A DNA stretch of 64,000 bases from Leishmania donovani (GCF_000227135.1 NC_018256.1:3969-67968); one strand, 5' to 3'. Shown: positions 1-11,062, counted from the first letter of the stretch. Numbers and translations are program-made. The notes: a model not told the origin generated them from the letters alone.

Positions 1-30
1 CTAACCCTAACCCTAACCCTAACCCTAACC
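1..30. repeat. Telomeric repeat (CCCTAA)n
   Basis: Five tandem copies of CCCTAA (TTAGGG on the other strand) open the window, so base 1 is the left end of a chromosome, or of the assembled part of it. The real telomere is presumably longer than the 30 bases kept by the assembly. The junction sequence that follows (from base 31, agtacaccgtcacgccc) could belong to a Leishmania conserved telomere-associated sequence, but I cannot confirm that by eye. Confidence 0.97.
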
Positions 31-1021
31 AGTACACCGTCACGCCCCCGTCCTGTTGGAGAGGGTGTCGCTGTGAAATGAATGAAAAGAAACAACCTAA
101 AATCAATAAGGTGCCGGGATTTCTCGTTTGGACAGCTGAGTTGTCGGCAGGCAGCAGAGCACGGGCGCGAAGAAGCTGGGCTGCAGCAGTTCCCTTCACT
201 TTTCAGGTGATCTCGCAGGAGGTGGCGTTGGCACGCCTGTCCAACATGCTCACAGACACCCCAGCGGAGTTATCGAAAACGTTCGAAAAGTGGAGAGGTG
301 GCTTGCAGCAAATACGCCATTTGAGAGCCTTTCAGGGAGAAACGCTCGGAGCGGCCTGCGCGATGCACAGTTACGCAGGGCGTTGTCGTGTTGAGTCGCC
401 TACAGACCGTGTACGTCAGCGTCACACACCACGGTCGTGGTGCGTGCAAGCAGTACTGCCTCAGCAAGGACCAAATCTAGAATAGGAAGACAGAACGCGG
501 ATGCACTGATTCTCCTGGTTTTGGGAAAGTGTAGCAGCAGCTTGGTCGAACGCTATGGAGAAGGAGAAGCCGAGTTGAGCAGCAGTAGATGTAAGACGAG
601 GAAGTAGTACGGCCGTTTCTGCTGCGGAAAGCAAAAGAAAAGTCAGGGAGGAGATGAGGGCTGCAGCAGATGCACGGTTAAAGGCAGAAGAGTGATATAG
701 TGCATCGAGGCGGCGCACAGGCCGGAATCTGCGAGAACAGCTCCTGAGGAAGTGCAACAGGCGGATAAAAGAAAGAAAGACACAGTGCGCCAGGAAAAAA
801 AAACACAGATGCTGAGGTGGATAATCTCCCTTCGTGTGAAGGCAGAGGGTCATGTTGGCGGTGGCTTCCTTTTTATCCTTCGTTTGCTTTCTTGCGAGAG
901 CTTAGGATGCGACCTCTCAAATGGGGGGTTCTCGTGCAGGTGTGATATGTTCGCCTACATCATTCACGCTTGATTGGCCATTGCCGCGAGAAAGAAGATT
1001 GTGACAGGGAGGTGGTGTTAC
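31..1021. other. Telomere-proximal gene-free stretch
   Basis: There is no credible coding region here. The longest open frames, on both strands, have no recognisable motif and biased composition. On the sense (-) strand this is the 3' UTR and downstream region of the enoyl-CoA isomerase gene, the last gene before the telomere. I see no tandem subtelomeric repeat array and no surface-antigen gene. Confidence 0.6.
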
Positions 1022-1912
1022 CTACTTCTTAGCGAACTTCTGTGCATGTTCCGCTAACTTCTTCTTCACCTGCGGGTTGCTGAAGAGGTTGTAGAAGCTG
1101 ACCGTGTCCTGCGTTCGAAGTGCCGGAGTGCACAGCGGGGCAAGGATGTGGCGACGTGACATATCCTTGATCATCCAGTATGGTGCGGGGGAGGGGAGCT
1201 CCAGCAGCTTCTCCATGAACTGCAGACACGGCACAACAGCCTCGTCGTGGTGCTCCACGACCTCGTCTACAAGTCCCACCTGCAAGGCCTCGTCGGCGGG
1301 CAGCAGTAAGCCCGTACAGAGCAGTTCCTCAGCTTTGCGAAATCCCACGACGTGCTCCATCGAGGCAGCCACGTAAGACGGCACAACAAAACCGTGCTTA
1401 GCAGCGGCAATGCCAATAGTCAAGTGGGCGGGCTTTGTAGGATGTCGCCTTGCCATGACGCGGTAGTCGCACGCGAGGGCAACGATGCAGCCGGCTGCCG
1501 CAGCATGCCCGTTAATGGCGCTCACCAGTGGTACCGGCAGCGCGTGCAAAGTAGTGAAGAGCTTCTGGAACTGGCTCCAGTAGTGCGCAAATCGATCCTG
1601 CGAGAGGTTCGTATTGAGTTCGTTGAGGTCAAGTCCGGCGCTGAAGACACCGGGGTTCTTGGATGTGAGGATAATACCGCTGCACCTGGACTTGTCTGGG
1701 TCGCACAGGTCGCTAAGCTTGTTCAGGAACGCTGAAATGAACTTGGGCGTCAGAACGTTGGCGCGCCCGCTGTTCATCTCGAGAAGCACCACGTTGTCAA
1801 TTGGCGACTCACGCACAATGATGAGATCGCTGGTATCTGGCACGCTTGCTACCGTCGAGCATGCACGCGACCTCGGCGGCGGCGCGCAGCAGGAAGCACG
1901 AAAACACCTCAT
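1022..1912 (-). CDS. DCI: 3,2-trans-enoyl-CoA isomerase, mitochondrial
   Basis: A crotonase-fold enzyme of 296 residues that shifts cis/trans-3 double bonds to trans-2-enoyl-CoA so that unsaturated fatty acids can enter beta-oxidation. The first 25 or so residues are Cys/Arg/Ser/Ala-rich with no acidic residue, which suggests a mitochondrial presequence. The motif VFSAGLDLNEL (about residues 90-100) is typical of the DCI/ECI1 branch. NGHAAAAG (about 137-144) supplies the backbone amides of the oxyanion hole. The length matches the family. The ATG at 1912 has a plausible trans-splice acceptor 44 nt upstream, after a strong polypyrimidine tract. It is the most telomere-proximal gene here. A generic enoyl-CoA hydratase is less likely, because the LDL signature and the rest of the alignment favour the isomerase. 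Confidence 0.88.
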   Translation of the reverse strand: MRCFRASCCAPPPRSRACSTVASVPDTSDLIIVRESPIDNVVLLEMNSGRANVLTPKFISAFLNKLSDLCDPDKSRCSGIILTSKNPGVFSAGLDLNELNTNLSQDRFAHYWSQFQKLFTTLHALPVPLVSAINGHAAAAGCIVALACDYRVMARRHPTKPAHLTIGIAAAKHGFVVPSYVAASMEHVVGFRKAEELLCTGLLLPADEALQVGLVDEVVEHHDEAVVPCLQFMEKLLELPSPAPYWMIKDMSRRHILAPLCTPALRTQDTVSFYNLFSNPQVKKKLAEHAQKFAKK

Positions 1913-1955
1913 GCTCGTTTAGTGAAACCCGGCAACGGCACACCGCAGGCAAGTT

Positions 1956-2026
1956 CTGCGAGCAAAGGGGAGGCGAAGCGCACAGAGTGGACAGAGAGTG
2001 GGGAGGAGACGAGAAGGGAAGACATC
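1956..2026 (-). promoter_or_regulatory. Predicted trans-splicing signal for the isomerase
   Basis: On the sense strand, 1986-2026 is almost pure pyrimidine (a purine run on the + strand). The first AG downstream is at 1957-1956. That would leave a 44-nt 5' UTR after spliced-leader addition. The pattern follows the known trypanosomatid rule, and the exact acceptor is inferred. Confidence 0.5.
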
Positions 2027-4180
2027 GGATGATCTCCATGTGAAGGTGTAGGAAAGACAAGACAACGTTGGCGTCGGTATGAGAGCTCAGGATGCGGACA
2101 AATGTTCCCACGTGCAACTCATAGTTTTGCAACAGTCTTGATTCAGCAGTGTGTTACGACTTTTTCCTTTGTGGGAGGAGAGGGAGCTTGAGGCTGCCTT
2201 GTTCGTAACGCAATGTGCAGGCGTGGAACTGTGAGGAAAAATGATTCCACAGACGCACGTGTACTATCCACGGCGCATACGGGAGTACAACTGGTGTCAG
2301 AGCGGCCTCACGCTGTCTGCGCGTGCGGTGTGGCGCGCACACAACGGAAGAAGAACGAGTCCAGAACAGCTGCCGCCCCGTCAGTGCACCCACAGCGGAT
2401 GCCGAAACTTCGCAAAGTCGCCGCTGAAGCTCACGGTACTACGGATGTAGTAGGTACGGACCCCTCGGCGCCACGGTACTGATAAGTTCGGCCGAGATCC
2501 ACGCGATGCATTTCAGTCGTGGAAGGGGAGCAGCATGTATTGCGCGCCGTGACGTTGAGGGTATCAAGCACTGAAGATGCAGCGCGCTCGTGCTCCTGTG
2601 CTCCTTCGCCAGCCCTTCACTGTGGACAGCGGTGCACATGCATCGTGGTGTAGTCCGTGCTGTAGAGCTGTCGGGCACTAAGGCGACACATTCCGATACA
2701 CCGGGCGCAAAACCCCGCAGTACTTCCGTGTGACGGGCGTCGGACGCAGGGGTGTTGTGAACGGAAGCCCACACACTAGGCGCCTTGATTGCGGCAAAGC
2801 CGCGATACAGAGTCCCATGGTGAGAGCTCAGCGGCCCAGAGCAGGGGAAGCATGCTCCATACATCTTTTAGCGCCGTGTGGCAGCTGTCCCCCCTCCCTT
2901 CTCGTCAGCCCATGAGGCACACCGCCGGGTTGCGGAGCTCTGCTGGCGTGACCAGCTAGTGTACGTGATGGCTGCTCCGAGAGGCGTTATCGGGGTGGAT
3001 GGTGGTCGGCGGCTTTAGACCTGTGACGCGCCACCTGGACTTGGCGGCACACGATAGCACCTGGTGAACGCAGAGGCTCGTCGGCAGTCGGAGCATTTTC
3101 GCTAGTGAGATGTGGGGTACCATAACACCGATGCAGTAGGTTCTCAAGAGCGCAGAGGGCAGCTGTTAGCGCATAGGTTGCCACACATCAAAGAAGATGC
3201 TACCCGGATACACCAAGAAGCTGTCCTTGCGGAACTACTGCAGCGGTTGACTGGGCAAGGCAGAGCGCACGTTGCGTGCATCATGCTCAAAGCCTGTCTG
3301 CACAACCACTCGAGGCACTTTGTCCTCGTTGGCTAAGCTGTCCGCATCGGAGTAGGTGAAGTGGTGGCATGAAAATCAAGCGGCCGATAACGTGCCACGC
3401 TGTCGGTTTCTCAGCTGGCCTGGTGCGCAAGGTCGACTGCGAGGATACGCTAGCAGGCTTGACCAGGGTAAAGAAGGAAAGGGTTGGAGGGCCACGGCCG
3501 TGAAGAAGCGAGGTCACGCACCGGATCATCATGGGCGCACAGCACATAACATCTAGTGCTACAACTTCGCTCTTGATGGAGCCCTGGTGTGGAGATGGGT
3601 GGCCTGTAAAGATGGGCGGTGCCGCCAAAAATAAACGAGGAAGAGTTTCGACTCGGTGGAGTAGCCCAGAGGATACGCCCTGTCGTCCCCTTTTCCCCTG
3701 CCTCCGCGACGCTCATACAGCTGAAACACTTCTTTGCATCTTGACCGATAGACCGCATATTCCCTCAACACCTCTGTCACATTCCACTCCTTCTTCTTGC
3801 TCCGCTGCAAGACGCTCTTCGTTTACAACCCTCCACTGATTTATCTATGCGAGAGAACCAAGGCGGATAGGAAAATGAATGAAAAAAAAACACAACAGCA
3901 ATAGGCCCTGTCACGCTCATGCGCACAGTTAACGCAGAAATGCTAGAGGCATGGCACCACCTTTCCCAGCAGTCTCACCTCTGCCTACCCGAGCGGCTCC
4001 TGCTTCGTCACCAATAGGCGCACTTGTGGGGCTATGTGAATGCGCTACGTATCAGCGCCCCTACGCAGTAGTGCACAGGCACATCGTATGAGTAACGAGG
4101 AAAGCTTGACCAATACCACGTCGGCGCTTTCATTCACCCATGCACGCACACACAATACCGTCCACTGCGCCGGAACGGTC
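2027..4180. other. Gene-free region upstream of the isomerase
   Basis: About 2.15 kb with no convincing gene. Base composition is closer to coding than in other intergenic regions. A + strand frame at 3112-3336 and - strand frames at 2439-2864 and 3287-3628 are open for short distances but show no domain I recognise. The block may hold a decayed retroposon or pseudogene. It otherwise serves as the 3' UTR of SPT16 and the 5' region of the isomerase. Confidence 0.5.
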
Positions 4181-7100
4181 CTAGAATCGGCGAGCCGGCG
4201 GAACAGCGCCGCCGCCTGCGCGCCCAGCCATGTTCAGCGGCACCTTTGAGGGTCGCGTAGCGGGCGCGACCGGTAGCGCAGGTGTCGCGGCACCGGCACG
4301 CTGCCGCTTACGTGGGTGGTAGTCGTCGTCGTCGCTGAAGTCCCTCTGACGGTCTTTGGCGGCTGCTCGACGCTCCAGCTCGTCCCAGCTGGCGGCGCTG
4401 GACTCGTCGCTCTCGTCGCTGCCTGACGACGGGTCACTCTCCTCGTCCTCGAGCCAGGAGCTGTCGTCGGAATCGGAGGTCTCATCGTCATCCTCGTAGT
4501 ACGTCGAGTCCGAGTCGGAATCGTCGTCCTCCTCCTCTTCCTCCTCGTCGTTCGTCACGTTGTTGAGAACCGACCAGCCGTCCCCGCGTAGCCACGGGTC
4601 CCAGTCGGGGTCTTCGCGGATCTCCTTCATCGTGGCTCGCCAGTTGGGGTTCACAGTAGTCTCCATGTAGTAGAGCCGTGCACTCAGGCACCAATCCTTA
4701 ATGTTTTCCAGCGAGTCGCGCGGGATCGAGTTGATGGTGATGACCGGCTTGTTGTAGTCCTTCAGGATGAGCGACATGTCGAACGTAGCGCTGCCTGGGA
4801 TAATGCGCTCAAAGGAGACCACCTCGACCTCGTCGACGCTCTGTGTGAAGGCTGGGGTGTCGGTGATAGCCCAGAGGACCTCGCGATTGCCTTTGAACAT
4901 GGTCATGGAGCGAGCGTGAACGCCATCGAAGGAGAACTGGTTTGTAGGCAGCTGCGTCTTGATCTTGCTTCGCTCTTCCACGGCGTGGGCAAAGGTGATG
5001 AACTGCTTGTTTGTCTGCCGGATGCGCATCTCATCGCGCTCCTCTGCCTGGACCTCCTCTTCGAACGATCTCCGAGCAGCACTCGCGAGCTCGCTGCTCT
5101 CCATCACCTCTGCCACGAACTGAACCTCCAGCACGTTTTTGCGGTTGATCTCGATCGGCTTTTTCAGCGTAACGTGGTAAATAACGTAGATGCTCTTCAC
5201 TGCAGGTTGAAAAATGACGTGCTTGATGTTTTCGAACAGCATGTCAATTGGGGTACCCCCGAGAAATGAGAAACGCAGCCCGTTCGCATGCAGCTCGAGA
5301 TTGCCCACGCAGCCCTTGTTTTGACGGTTCGCGTTCGTGATCGGCGGGCGAATCTTCACTGTCGGGAGACGCAGCGGATTGGGCGTCACTGTCAGCCTCC
5401 CGTTGGAGGCAGAGGTGAGGGCACGCTTTCGGGCAGCGTCCTCGTTCTTGATGCGTTGCTGAATGCCTTGAATAGCGATTGCAGAGTCCGTGAACACATC
5501 CCTCGAGCTCGAGTACCCCAGCTCCTTCACGAACACCTTGGTGGGGTTCAGTTTGTAGCCCACGTTGGCCTCCTGCATGGCATGGAATGTGACTGTCATA
5601 GTGTACTTGCCGCCCTCAGTCTTGACATCCACCCTGTTCACTGTCGACGCGTGAAAGGGCACGGCGCGGCCGCATACCGGGAGCCACACAACCTTCTTGT
5701 CCGTCTGCACAAAGATTCCGCCCTTGCTCTCCGGCGGCGGCACCCGGTCCTCCGGCTTGTAAGGAGTCAGCTCGCCAAGCGACAGGCGGCCAATGTCGCA
5801 TGCGCGGTACTCCTCCGTCGAGATCTGCGTCCCTTTTTTGCCACCTGCCGCCACGAATTCTGCGTGCAGCTCGCTGAGGAGCTGCCGCAGCTCCTGCTCA
5901 CGCTGCGCCTCGCGCGAGATCATCACGGTGTCGGACTGACCCTGACGAGTGATCTTGCTTAAGTCACGCCGCACCTGCTGTGCGGCCTCCGTCGCGGCGG
6001 CCGTTTCATCGAGGTCTTCGTAGAGAACCTCTGCCAGTTTGCGCGCCACCTTTGTCTTGAGCTCCGCCACACCGCCGCGTATGATTACCGTGTCGGTGAG
6101 CTCCATGTCAAACGTGTCCTTACCGCCTGCGCTGGGGACAGATTCGAGCACGACGCGTATCACGAAGCTCATCCCGTCGGCGACGATCGCGGTACCCTTC
6201 TCCGAAATGGTTCCGCGTGCCTCGAGGACGAGAAGGCCCGTAGAGAAACCAAAGTTTTTCACTAGGAGCACGGCCAGGTCAGAGTTCTGGTTCGTCGCGT
6301 ACTGCATGGCGCCAGCGTACACGTCGCTCAGCCGTGCGCCAGGGACAAGGAGCTCCATGAGCTTCGCGCTCACATCGTAGGCGAACTGATACGCTTCTTT
6401 CGCGTTCGACGGTGCTGCCGACACCACCAGTAGCGTGCGGCCAAAGAAGGCGGTGTAGCCTGTGTTCTTGACGCCAAATCGGACCACAACCACATCCCCG
6501 TGAATCGGAACATTGCACGCCGCCTTGAGGGTGTCCTCGTCCACGTTAAGCTGTGAGTTGTACGTGCCCTTGTGGAAGAGACACGGCGGCAGTCCGGTGA
6601 CGAGAGAAAAATCGTCCACCGCGAGCGACTCGAGTGCCTGAATTGTGTTGGGTCGCTCCAGCTTGGCGTACAGCATCTGGCGCACATCGTAGAGAGTTTT
6701 GGGGTCTCTCTTCGACATCTCGTTCGCAATGCAGTCGCGGGCATAACGGCGAAAGACGGCGCAGCACAGCCCCGCGGCCTTCTCGACGCAACCGAGAGCG
6801 GCATCATCCTTCACAAAAAGCAGCTCACCCAGCACAGGGGCAGCCGATAGAAGCGACTCGCTGGGCACGGCTCCGCGCACGAGCTCAGTGAAGGCTGACG
6901 CAAATGGGCCCTCCTGAATCGCAAACTCGTTAACCGGGGCACCAACCGTCTTTCCGGCGAGCAGGGCAGTGGCTCGCGCCTGTGCCGCCTCGACCCCCTC
7001 GACCACCTCGATGGTATGACCCTCGAGCTTTGTCAGCGGCGCCGCAACGCGCACGCCTGCACCGTGAAGAATGAGCGTCACATCCTCCGTGATGAGCACG

Positions 7101-7318
7101 GCGGTGTTGCATACCGGCTCTTTCGCCTCCAGGAGGTACTGAAGGATCGCCTGCCCACGCTGGTTATCGGGAGTGTTGACGCTACGCTCGCCAAAGACAC
7201 AAGCCCACGCCGAGCACTGCTTCGCCGCTGCGTCTCCACGGGCAGCAGCAGCCCGCCACTGCGCCAAAACAGCGCTAAGCCGGGACGCAGAAATAGTATG
7301 GTTCGCAGAAGGCTGCAT
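4181..7318 (-). CDS. SPT16: FACT complex subunit SPT16
   Basis: A large subunit (1045 residues) of the histone chaperone FACT, which dismantles and rebuilds nucleosomes ahead of polymerases. The order of domains is that of SPT16: an inactive aminopeptidase-like N-terminal domain (about 1-430), a middle dimerisation segment (about 530-690, with PFHASTVNRVDVKTEGG), a double-PH/Rtt106-like domain (about 700-920, with FQPAVKSIYVIYHVTLKKPI), and a long C-terminal acidic tail (about 935-1000) of Glu, Asp and Ser. A basic patch after the tail (HPRKRQR) looks like a nuclear localisation signal. Length is normal for the family. In trypanosomatids FACT is also tied to silencing and base-J-marked chromatin, which is established knowledge and not visible here. 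Start is the ATG at 7318. Confidence 0.95.
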   Translation of the reverse strand: MQPSANHTISASRLSAVLAQWRAAAARGDAAAKQCSAWACVFGERSVNTPDNQRGQAILQYLLEAKEPVCNTAVLITEDVTLILHGAGVRVAAPLTKLEGHTIEVVEGVEAAQARATALLAGKTVGAPVNEFAIQEGPFASAFTELVRGAVPSESLLSAAPVLGELLFVKDDAALGCVEKAAGLCCAVFRRYARDCIANEMSKRDPKTLYDVRQMLYAKLERPNTIQALESLAVDDFSLVTGLPPCLFHKGTYNSQLNVDEDTLKAACNVPIHGDVVVVRFGVKNTGYTAFFGRTLLVVSAAPSNAKEAYQFAYDVSAKLMELLVPGARLSDVYAGAMQYATNQNSDLAVLLVKNFGFSTGLLVLEARGTISEKGTAIVADGMSFVIRVVLESVPSAGGKDTFDMELTDTVIIRGGVAELKTKVARKLAEVLYEDLDETAAATEAAQQVRRDLSKITRQGQSDTVMISREAQREQELRQLLSELHAEFVAAGGKKGTQISTEEYRACDIGRLSLGELTPYKPEDRVPPPESKGGIFVQTDKKVVWLPVCGRAVPFHASTVNRVDVKTEGGKYTMTVTFHAMQEANVGYKLNPTKVFVKELGYSSSRDVFTDSAIAIQGIQQRIKNEDAARKRALTSASNGRLTVTPNPLRLPTVKIRPPITNANRQNKGCVGNLELHANGLRFSFLGGTPIDMLFENIKHVIFQPAVKSIYVIYHVTLKKPIEINRKNVLEVQFVAEVMESSELASAARRSFEEEVQAEERDEMRIRQTNKQFITFAHAVEERSKIKTQLPTNQFSFDGVHARSMTMFKGNREVLWAITDTPAFTQSVDEVEVVSFERIIPGSATFDMSLILKDYNKPVITINSIPRDSLENIKDWCLSARLYYMETTVNPNWRATMKEIREDPDWDPWLRGDGWSVLNNVTNDEEEEEEDDDSDSDSTYYEDDDETSDSDDSSWLEDEESDPSSGSDESDESSAASWDELERRAAAKDRQRDFSDDDDYHPRKRQRAGAATPALPVAPATRPSKVPLNMAGRAGGGAVPPARRF

Positions 7319-8635
7319 TGCACACCGGCTTGGTCAAACCCCCAGAATACCAAGAAGCAGAGCCCCTTGTTTTTATGTTTTGTACTATTACCTTTGTGCC
7401 GCTCTTTCTCTCTATGTATCCGCGGGCACGCGTGCGAACGGCCCTCTGTTGCTTGAGCGTATATGCGCGTGTCTGTGCCAGGGTGTGCCTGAGCAAGAGC
7501 GTGGAGAGATGGAATGCCTCGAACGAATGCGCCCCTCTCTGTAGCTCATACCTCTGCCGTCCGTCGTAGCAATGGCGGGTCACTCAAAGCCCAATCCGAA
7601 AGTGATCGTTGTTTGGAGGTGACTGTGTGCGTTTGCCGCTTTGTGGAGGAAAATCTGCGGCGCCGTGAGAGGGGATCCACGTGGAAGACAAAGGGAGAGA
7701 AGAAGGGCGTGTGAGAGTGATAAGCCAACGCACTGCTCTGGCATGTGACCGCGCGTGTATGCCACAACACAGACACGCAGAAGTGAAAGGCATCGTCGGG
7801 GGCAAGAGGAGGAGGACGAGGAGGAGGAGGAAGGGGCCAACATGCGACTGCAGCCTGTGCTGCAAACCTGCAGGCGCATACGCAGGGCAGAAGGACACAG
7901 AGCGGACAGTGTATAGGACGAAGGACCCACAAACACACAAGAACGAATGGCGGTACGACTCAAGAGCTTCAAGAAAAAAAAAAAGGCAGCTGGTAAGAAG
8001 CCAGAGAAGGATTTATTTTAGGTGGGTGTGAGTAAAAATCAGTAAACGGCGCTGTTGTTGTAACGGCTCTCACATCTTCGTGGTGCGAGCTGGTTGATGG
8101 CGTTGGCGCCGCGTGTGTGGGTGTGTGTGCTTGCTGAAAGATAACACTTGGCGCAGGTGAGCTCCGATATTTACTACTCGATCCACTCTCTTGGCGAGCT
8201 ATGAGTACCATCTTCTGTGCAACTGGAGTTGGTCTATCACCGGTGCGGTCATTGGCGCCGCGACCGACTTCGTCACTCACTACAGTCCCACTCTGTCTCG
8301 TCCTCCTCCTTTGTTTTTCGCTGACGGGATGGCAGCAAGCAAGCCCTTGGAAAACGCAAGCATCACGCTGTGGCCGACAAGCCCCCTCAGCGGCTCAGAG
8401 GGACTGCATGTCGAAAACACCGGCAAACACACCAGCAAGCAGGCATGTGCGTGGGCAGAGATGCGACTAGCCACACAGACAAAGTGAACAACAGTGCCCG
8501 CTCGTACACCGTCGTCTCCAGCGCATCCGTGCGCGCAAGGCGCCTTCTTTGCCTCATGATGTGGTTGACCAAAGCCACACGAACTCGCTGGTACTCGCAA
8601 ACGCCGTATCAGCAGGGCCGTAATGATCACCCGTC
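7319..8635. other. Intergenic region SPT16 / uL3m
   Basis: No gene seen. A sense-strand polypyrimidine tract at about 7685-7705, and purine-rich + strand sequence at 7800-7835 (mostly gga/gag triplets), are candidates for the splicing signal of SPT16 and the coupled polyadenylation region of the upstream gene. Confidence 0.55.
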
Positions 8636-10039
8636 TCACGTCTTGACGCGCTTATATTTCAGTATCTTGGCGCGCCGAGCCTCCTGTTGCTTTTCGTGAG
8701 CGCGCGTTCGGACGCCCATGAGCTTGTACTTGCGTGCCTTCTGCAGGTTCTTGCGGTACTTCTTTCTGGCTTCCGTGTACTTTTTCAAGTCGTACACCTT
8801 CTTTTTGGGCGCTGCGGTCGCCGGCTTGACACTCTTGGCGTCCTCGACGTCCGCCTGGGTCACAAGCTGAGCTGCAGCGAACTCGTCGCGGAAGTACATG
8901 TACAGTGGAGGAGAGGTGAGCTGGCATTCGTCGGTGGCTAGTTTGCCGAGGTTCTCCTCCTCGCTAGGGACAAAGGTGGGGAAAGGTGGGGTGCCGCGGT
9001 GCTCATTCCACAGCGTGTATCCTTTCGTATTGATGGTGTCCCTAAACTTCACGTAAGTCCCGACATCGGCGTCGATGAGGGTGGGCAAGTAGATGAGCGA
9101 GTTCTTGTAGTCGATGCGCCACACCGGAACGCCATCGTAGGTTTCCGCAGAGGCGCCCGTCTGCCCTGCCATGCGATGACCCGGGTAGATGCGCTTCTGT
9201 CCCTCTGCACCCATGCAGCCGGGGCGTCGCTGCCACTTGGAGTCTCCGAGCCAGACATAGCCACCGTCGAAGCCGTGGCGAAACATGACGCCTTGATAGC
9301 CGTAGTCGGTGTTCTGAAAGGTGATGGTCACCTCCTGACCAGGCTTGAAGTGGCGCACGTCAAGCTTTGTCCCGACCGGCGCGTACGCATCCGGCGTGAC
9401 AGGAAAGCCGGCAGACACATGCTTCACAGGTACGCCCGCCGCCTTGTAAAACGCCGCGACGTGCGGCTTATGAAACTCCACCGGCACGTTCATCGCCCCA
9501 ACATAAACTTTATCTGTTCCCACATCGCCGTTACGGGTAGAGTGCTTGACAATCTGGTTGTCGGGGAACCAGAACGCGGTGCAGTCAAACTGGTTGCCCA
9601 GTTCATCGTAGTCTTTGCAGGTGAAGGCCTTGACACCTATCATCCCGAAGCGGACGCTGTAAAACATGTTGAACTCTCCAAACGGTGGCGGGTTGTCCCA
9701 GGCATAAGTGTCTTGGTAGAGCTCGGGGAATTTCGCACGTAAGCGAACAAACGCGTCGTACTTGTCCTCGCGGATCGCGTCGTACGTTGTCTGCAGCTGC
9801 TCCACCTGCCATTCGCGAGGGTTGTCGGGGATTTTCGGGTACAAGCTCATCTTGTCGCCATGGTCGAACAAGTAGGGGTAGTAGCAGTGGTACATGTCGC
9901 GGTCTTTTTCCTCCATGAGCGAAGGATAGCAACGATACCAGTCTGTCCGAACACGCCGATCGCCTGGGCCCCCGCCGCTGCGCCATCGCCGTGCCACGCA
10001 AAAGGCAGTGGCGAGCGCACGCCCACGGAAGCCGTGCAT
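8636..10039 (-). CDS. MRPL3: Mitochondrial large-subunit ribosomal protein uL3m
   Basis: A ribosomal protein L3 homologue of 467 residues, much longer than bacterial L3 (about 210). The L3 core is clear: VGTKLDVRHFKPGQEVTI, then YQGVMFRHGFDGG and GHRMAGQ, which correspond to the conserved L3 segments near the peptidyl transferase centre. The first 30 residues are Arg/Ala-rich, consistent with mitochondrial import. A roughly 150-residue N-terminal extension and a very basic C-terminal tail (KKYRKNLQKARKYK and beyond) fit the protein-rich, rRNA-poor kinetoplastid mitoribosome, where many proteins carry extensions. In the L3 core the segment GDSKWQRRPGCMGAEGQ replaces the usual S-x-S-H-R-x-x-G-S-x-G. 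ATG start at 10039. Confidence 0.9.
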   Translation of the reverse strand: MHGFRGRALATAFCVARRWRSGGGPGDRRVRTDWYRCYPSLMEEKDRDMYHCYYPYLFDHGDKMSLYPKIPDNPREWQVEQLQTTYDAIREDKYDAFVRLRAKFPELYQDTYAWDNPPPFGEFNMFYSVRFGMIGVKAFTCKDYDELGNQFDCTAFWFPDNQIVKHSTRNGDVGTDKVYVGAMNVPVEFHKPHVAAFYKAAGVPVKHVSAGFPVTPDAYAPVGTKLDVRHFKPGQEVTITFQNTDYGYQGVMFRHGFDGGYVWLGDSKWQRRPGCMGAEGQKRIYPGHRMAGQTGASAETYDGVPVWRIDYKNSLIYLPTLIDADVGTYVKFRDTINTKGYTLWNEHRGTPPFPTFVPSEEENLGKLATDECQLTSPPLYMYFRDEFAAAQLVTQADVEDAKSVKPATAAPKKKVYDLKKYTEARKKYRKNLQKARKYKLMGVRTRAHEKQQEARRAKILKYKRVKT

Positions 10040-11062
10040 TTTGCTTCAATACGCACACGCGCGAGCCTATCGGCACGGAGAGAGATGCAATGGCACCGAA
10101 CAGTGAACCGGAGACAACAAAAGTAGACCCGCGGTGACCGAAGGCGCCGTGCCGCAAGTACAGCTCAATTGTCCTCCTCCACAACGCGACAACAAGTGTA
10201 CGTCAGCCTGTGTTGATGAGCGATTGAGGTCACAAATGCTGTCAACGCACGTATGCGCAATGGCAAAGTTGATTCGAAGAACGTCTCAGCCTGTAGGGGG
10301 GGGGCGGGGGCCCAGTTACAGAGTACGCGCAGAATGTCTCACGCGATGCCGCCGCCTAGCGGCAAGCAAGTAGCGAGTGAAGAAGTAAAAGACGTCAAGC
10401 AGCGAAGGAGAAGCGAAAAAAAAGGAGAAACGTGAAGAGAGGCGCAGACAACAGGGCATGCGAGACATGCGGCCGCTCCAAGTGCGGTGGAAAAATGATG
10501 ATGCAAAAAGCGAAACCGCAGCACACCATACACAACACATCCCGTAGGGTGTTGCAGCGCGGCGATGAGTTCGCGTTGACGACTCAGTTGAGCAAGTTGG
10601 ACTGTTAGGGAATGCGGCTGCACTGCACACACACACACACGCCGGCCTAGTAAGAAAAGAACGAGTGAAGAAAACGCACCGAAGAGCGGGTGCGCCTCAA
10701 CTGAAGCCCATCGCTCTCTCCACGCCGCCTGCCATGATCTGCTCTGTATCACGTGGAATAGACTCCATTCAATGCGCTTGTGTGGACAAGTGTGTGAATG
10801 CTCAACGTCTGCGCTGCTACAGGCAGTAGGGCACATAGCGGCATGCAAGACGTGGAAGTTGCCAAAAGAATGTGCTACTCAACCGTGTTTCAGCACTGGT
10901 GTGCTTTTTATGAAGATACCAAAGAGCACACCGTAGCCCACCTGCAAGCACCACCAAGACACTGCACAGCCCTATAAAGACACACATATCCGCCGGTAAA
11001 GAGGGAGAAAGAGAGAGCAGCACACACGAGCATACAGCCAGCGTTGTGGAAGAGCGGCGGCG
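10040..11062. other. Intergenic region uL3m / hypothetical
   Basis: No gene seen. It holds the polypyrimidine tract listed separately and a short CA run at 10626-10640. The right half is the probable 3' UTR of the gene at 11063-11926. Confidence 0.5.
10356..10442 (-). promoter_or_regulatory. Predicted trans-splicing signal for uL3m
   Basis: Bases 10395-10442 are purine-rich on + (with an 8-A run), giving a strong polypyrimidine tract on the sense strand. The first downstream AG is at 10357-10356. That would give a 5' UTR of about 317 nt. Inferred by the polypyrimidine-AG rule. Confidence 0.4.

Noticed and set aside
78..485. + strand open frame of 135 codons next to the telomere
   Set aside because: Opposite to the transcription direction, no domain, and composition like the surrounding non-coding sequence.
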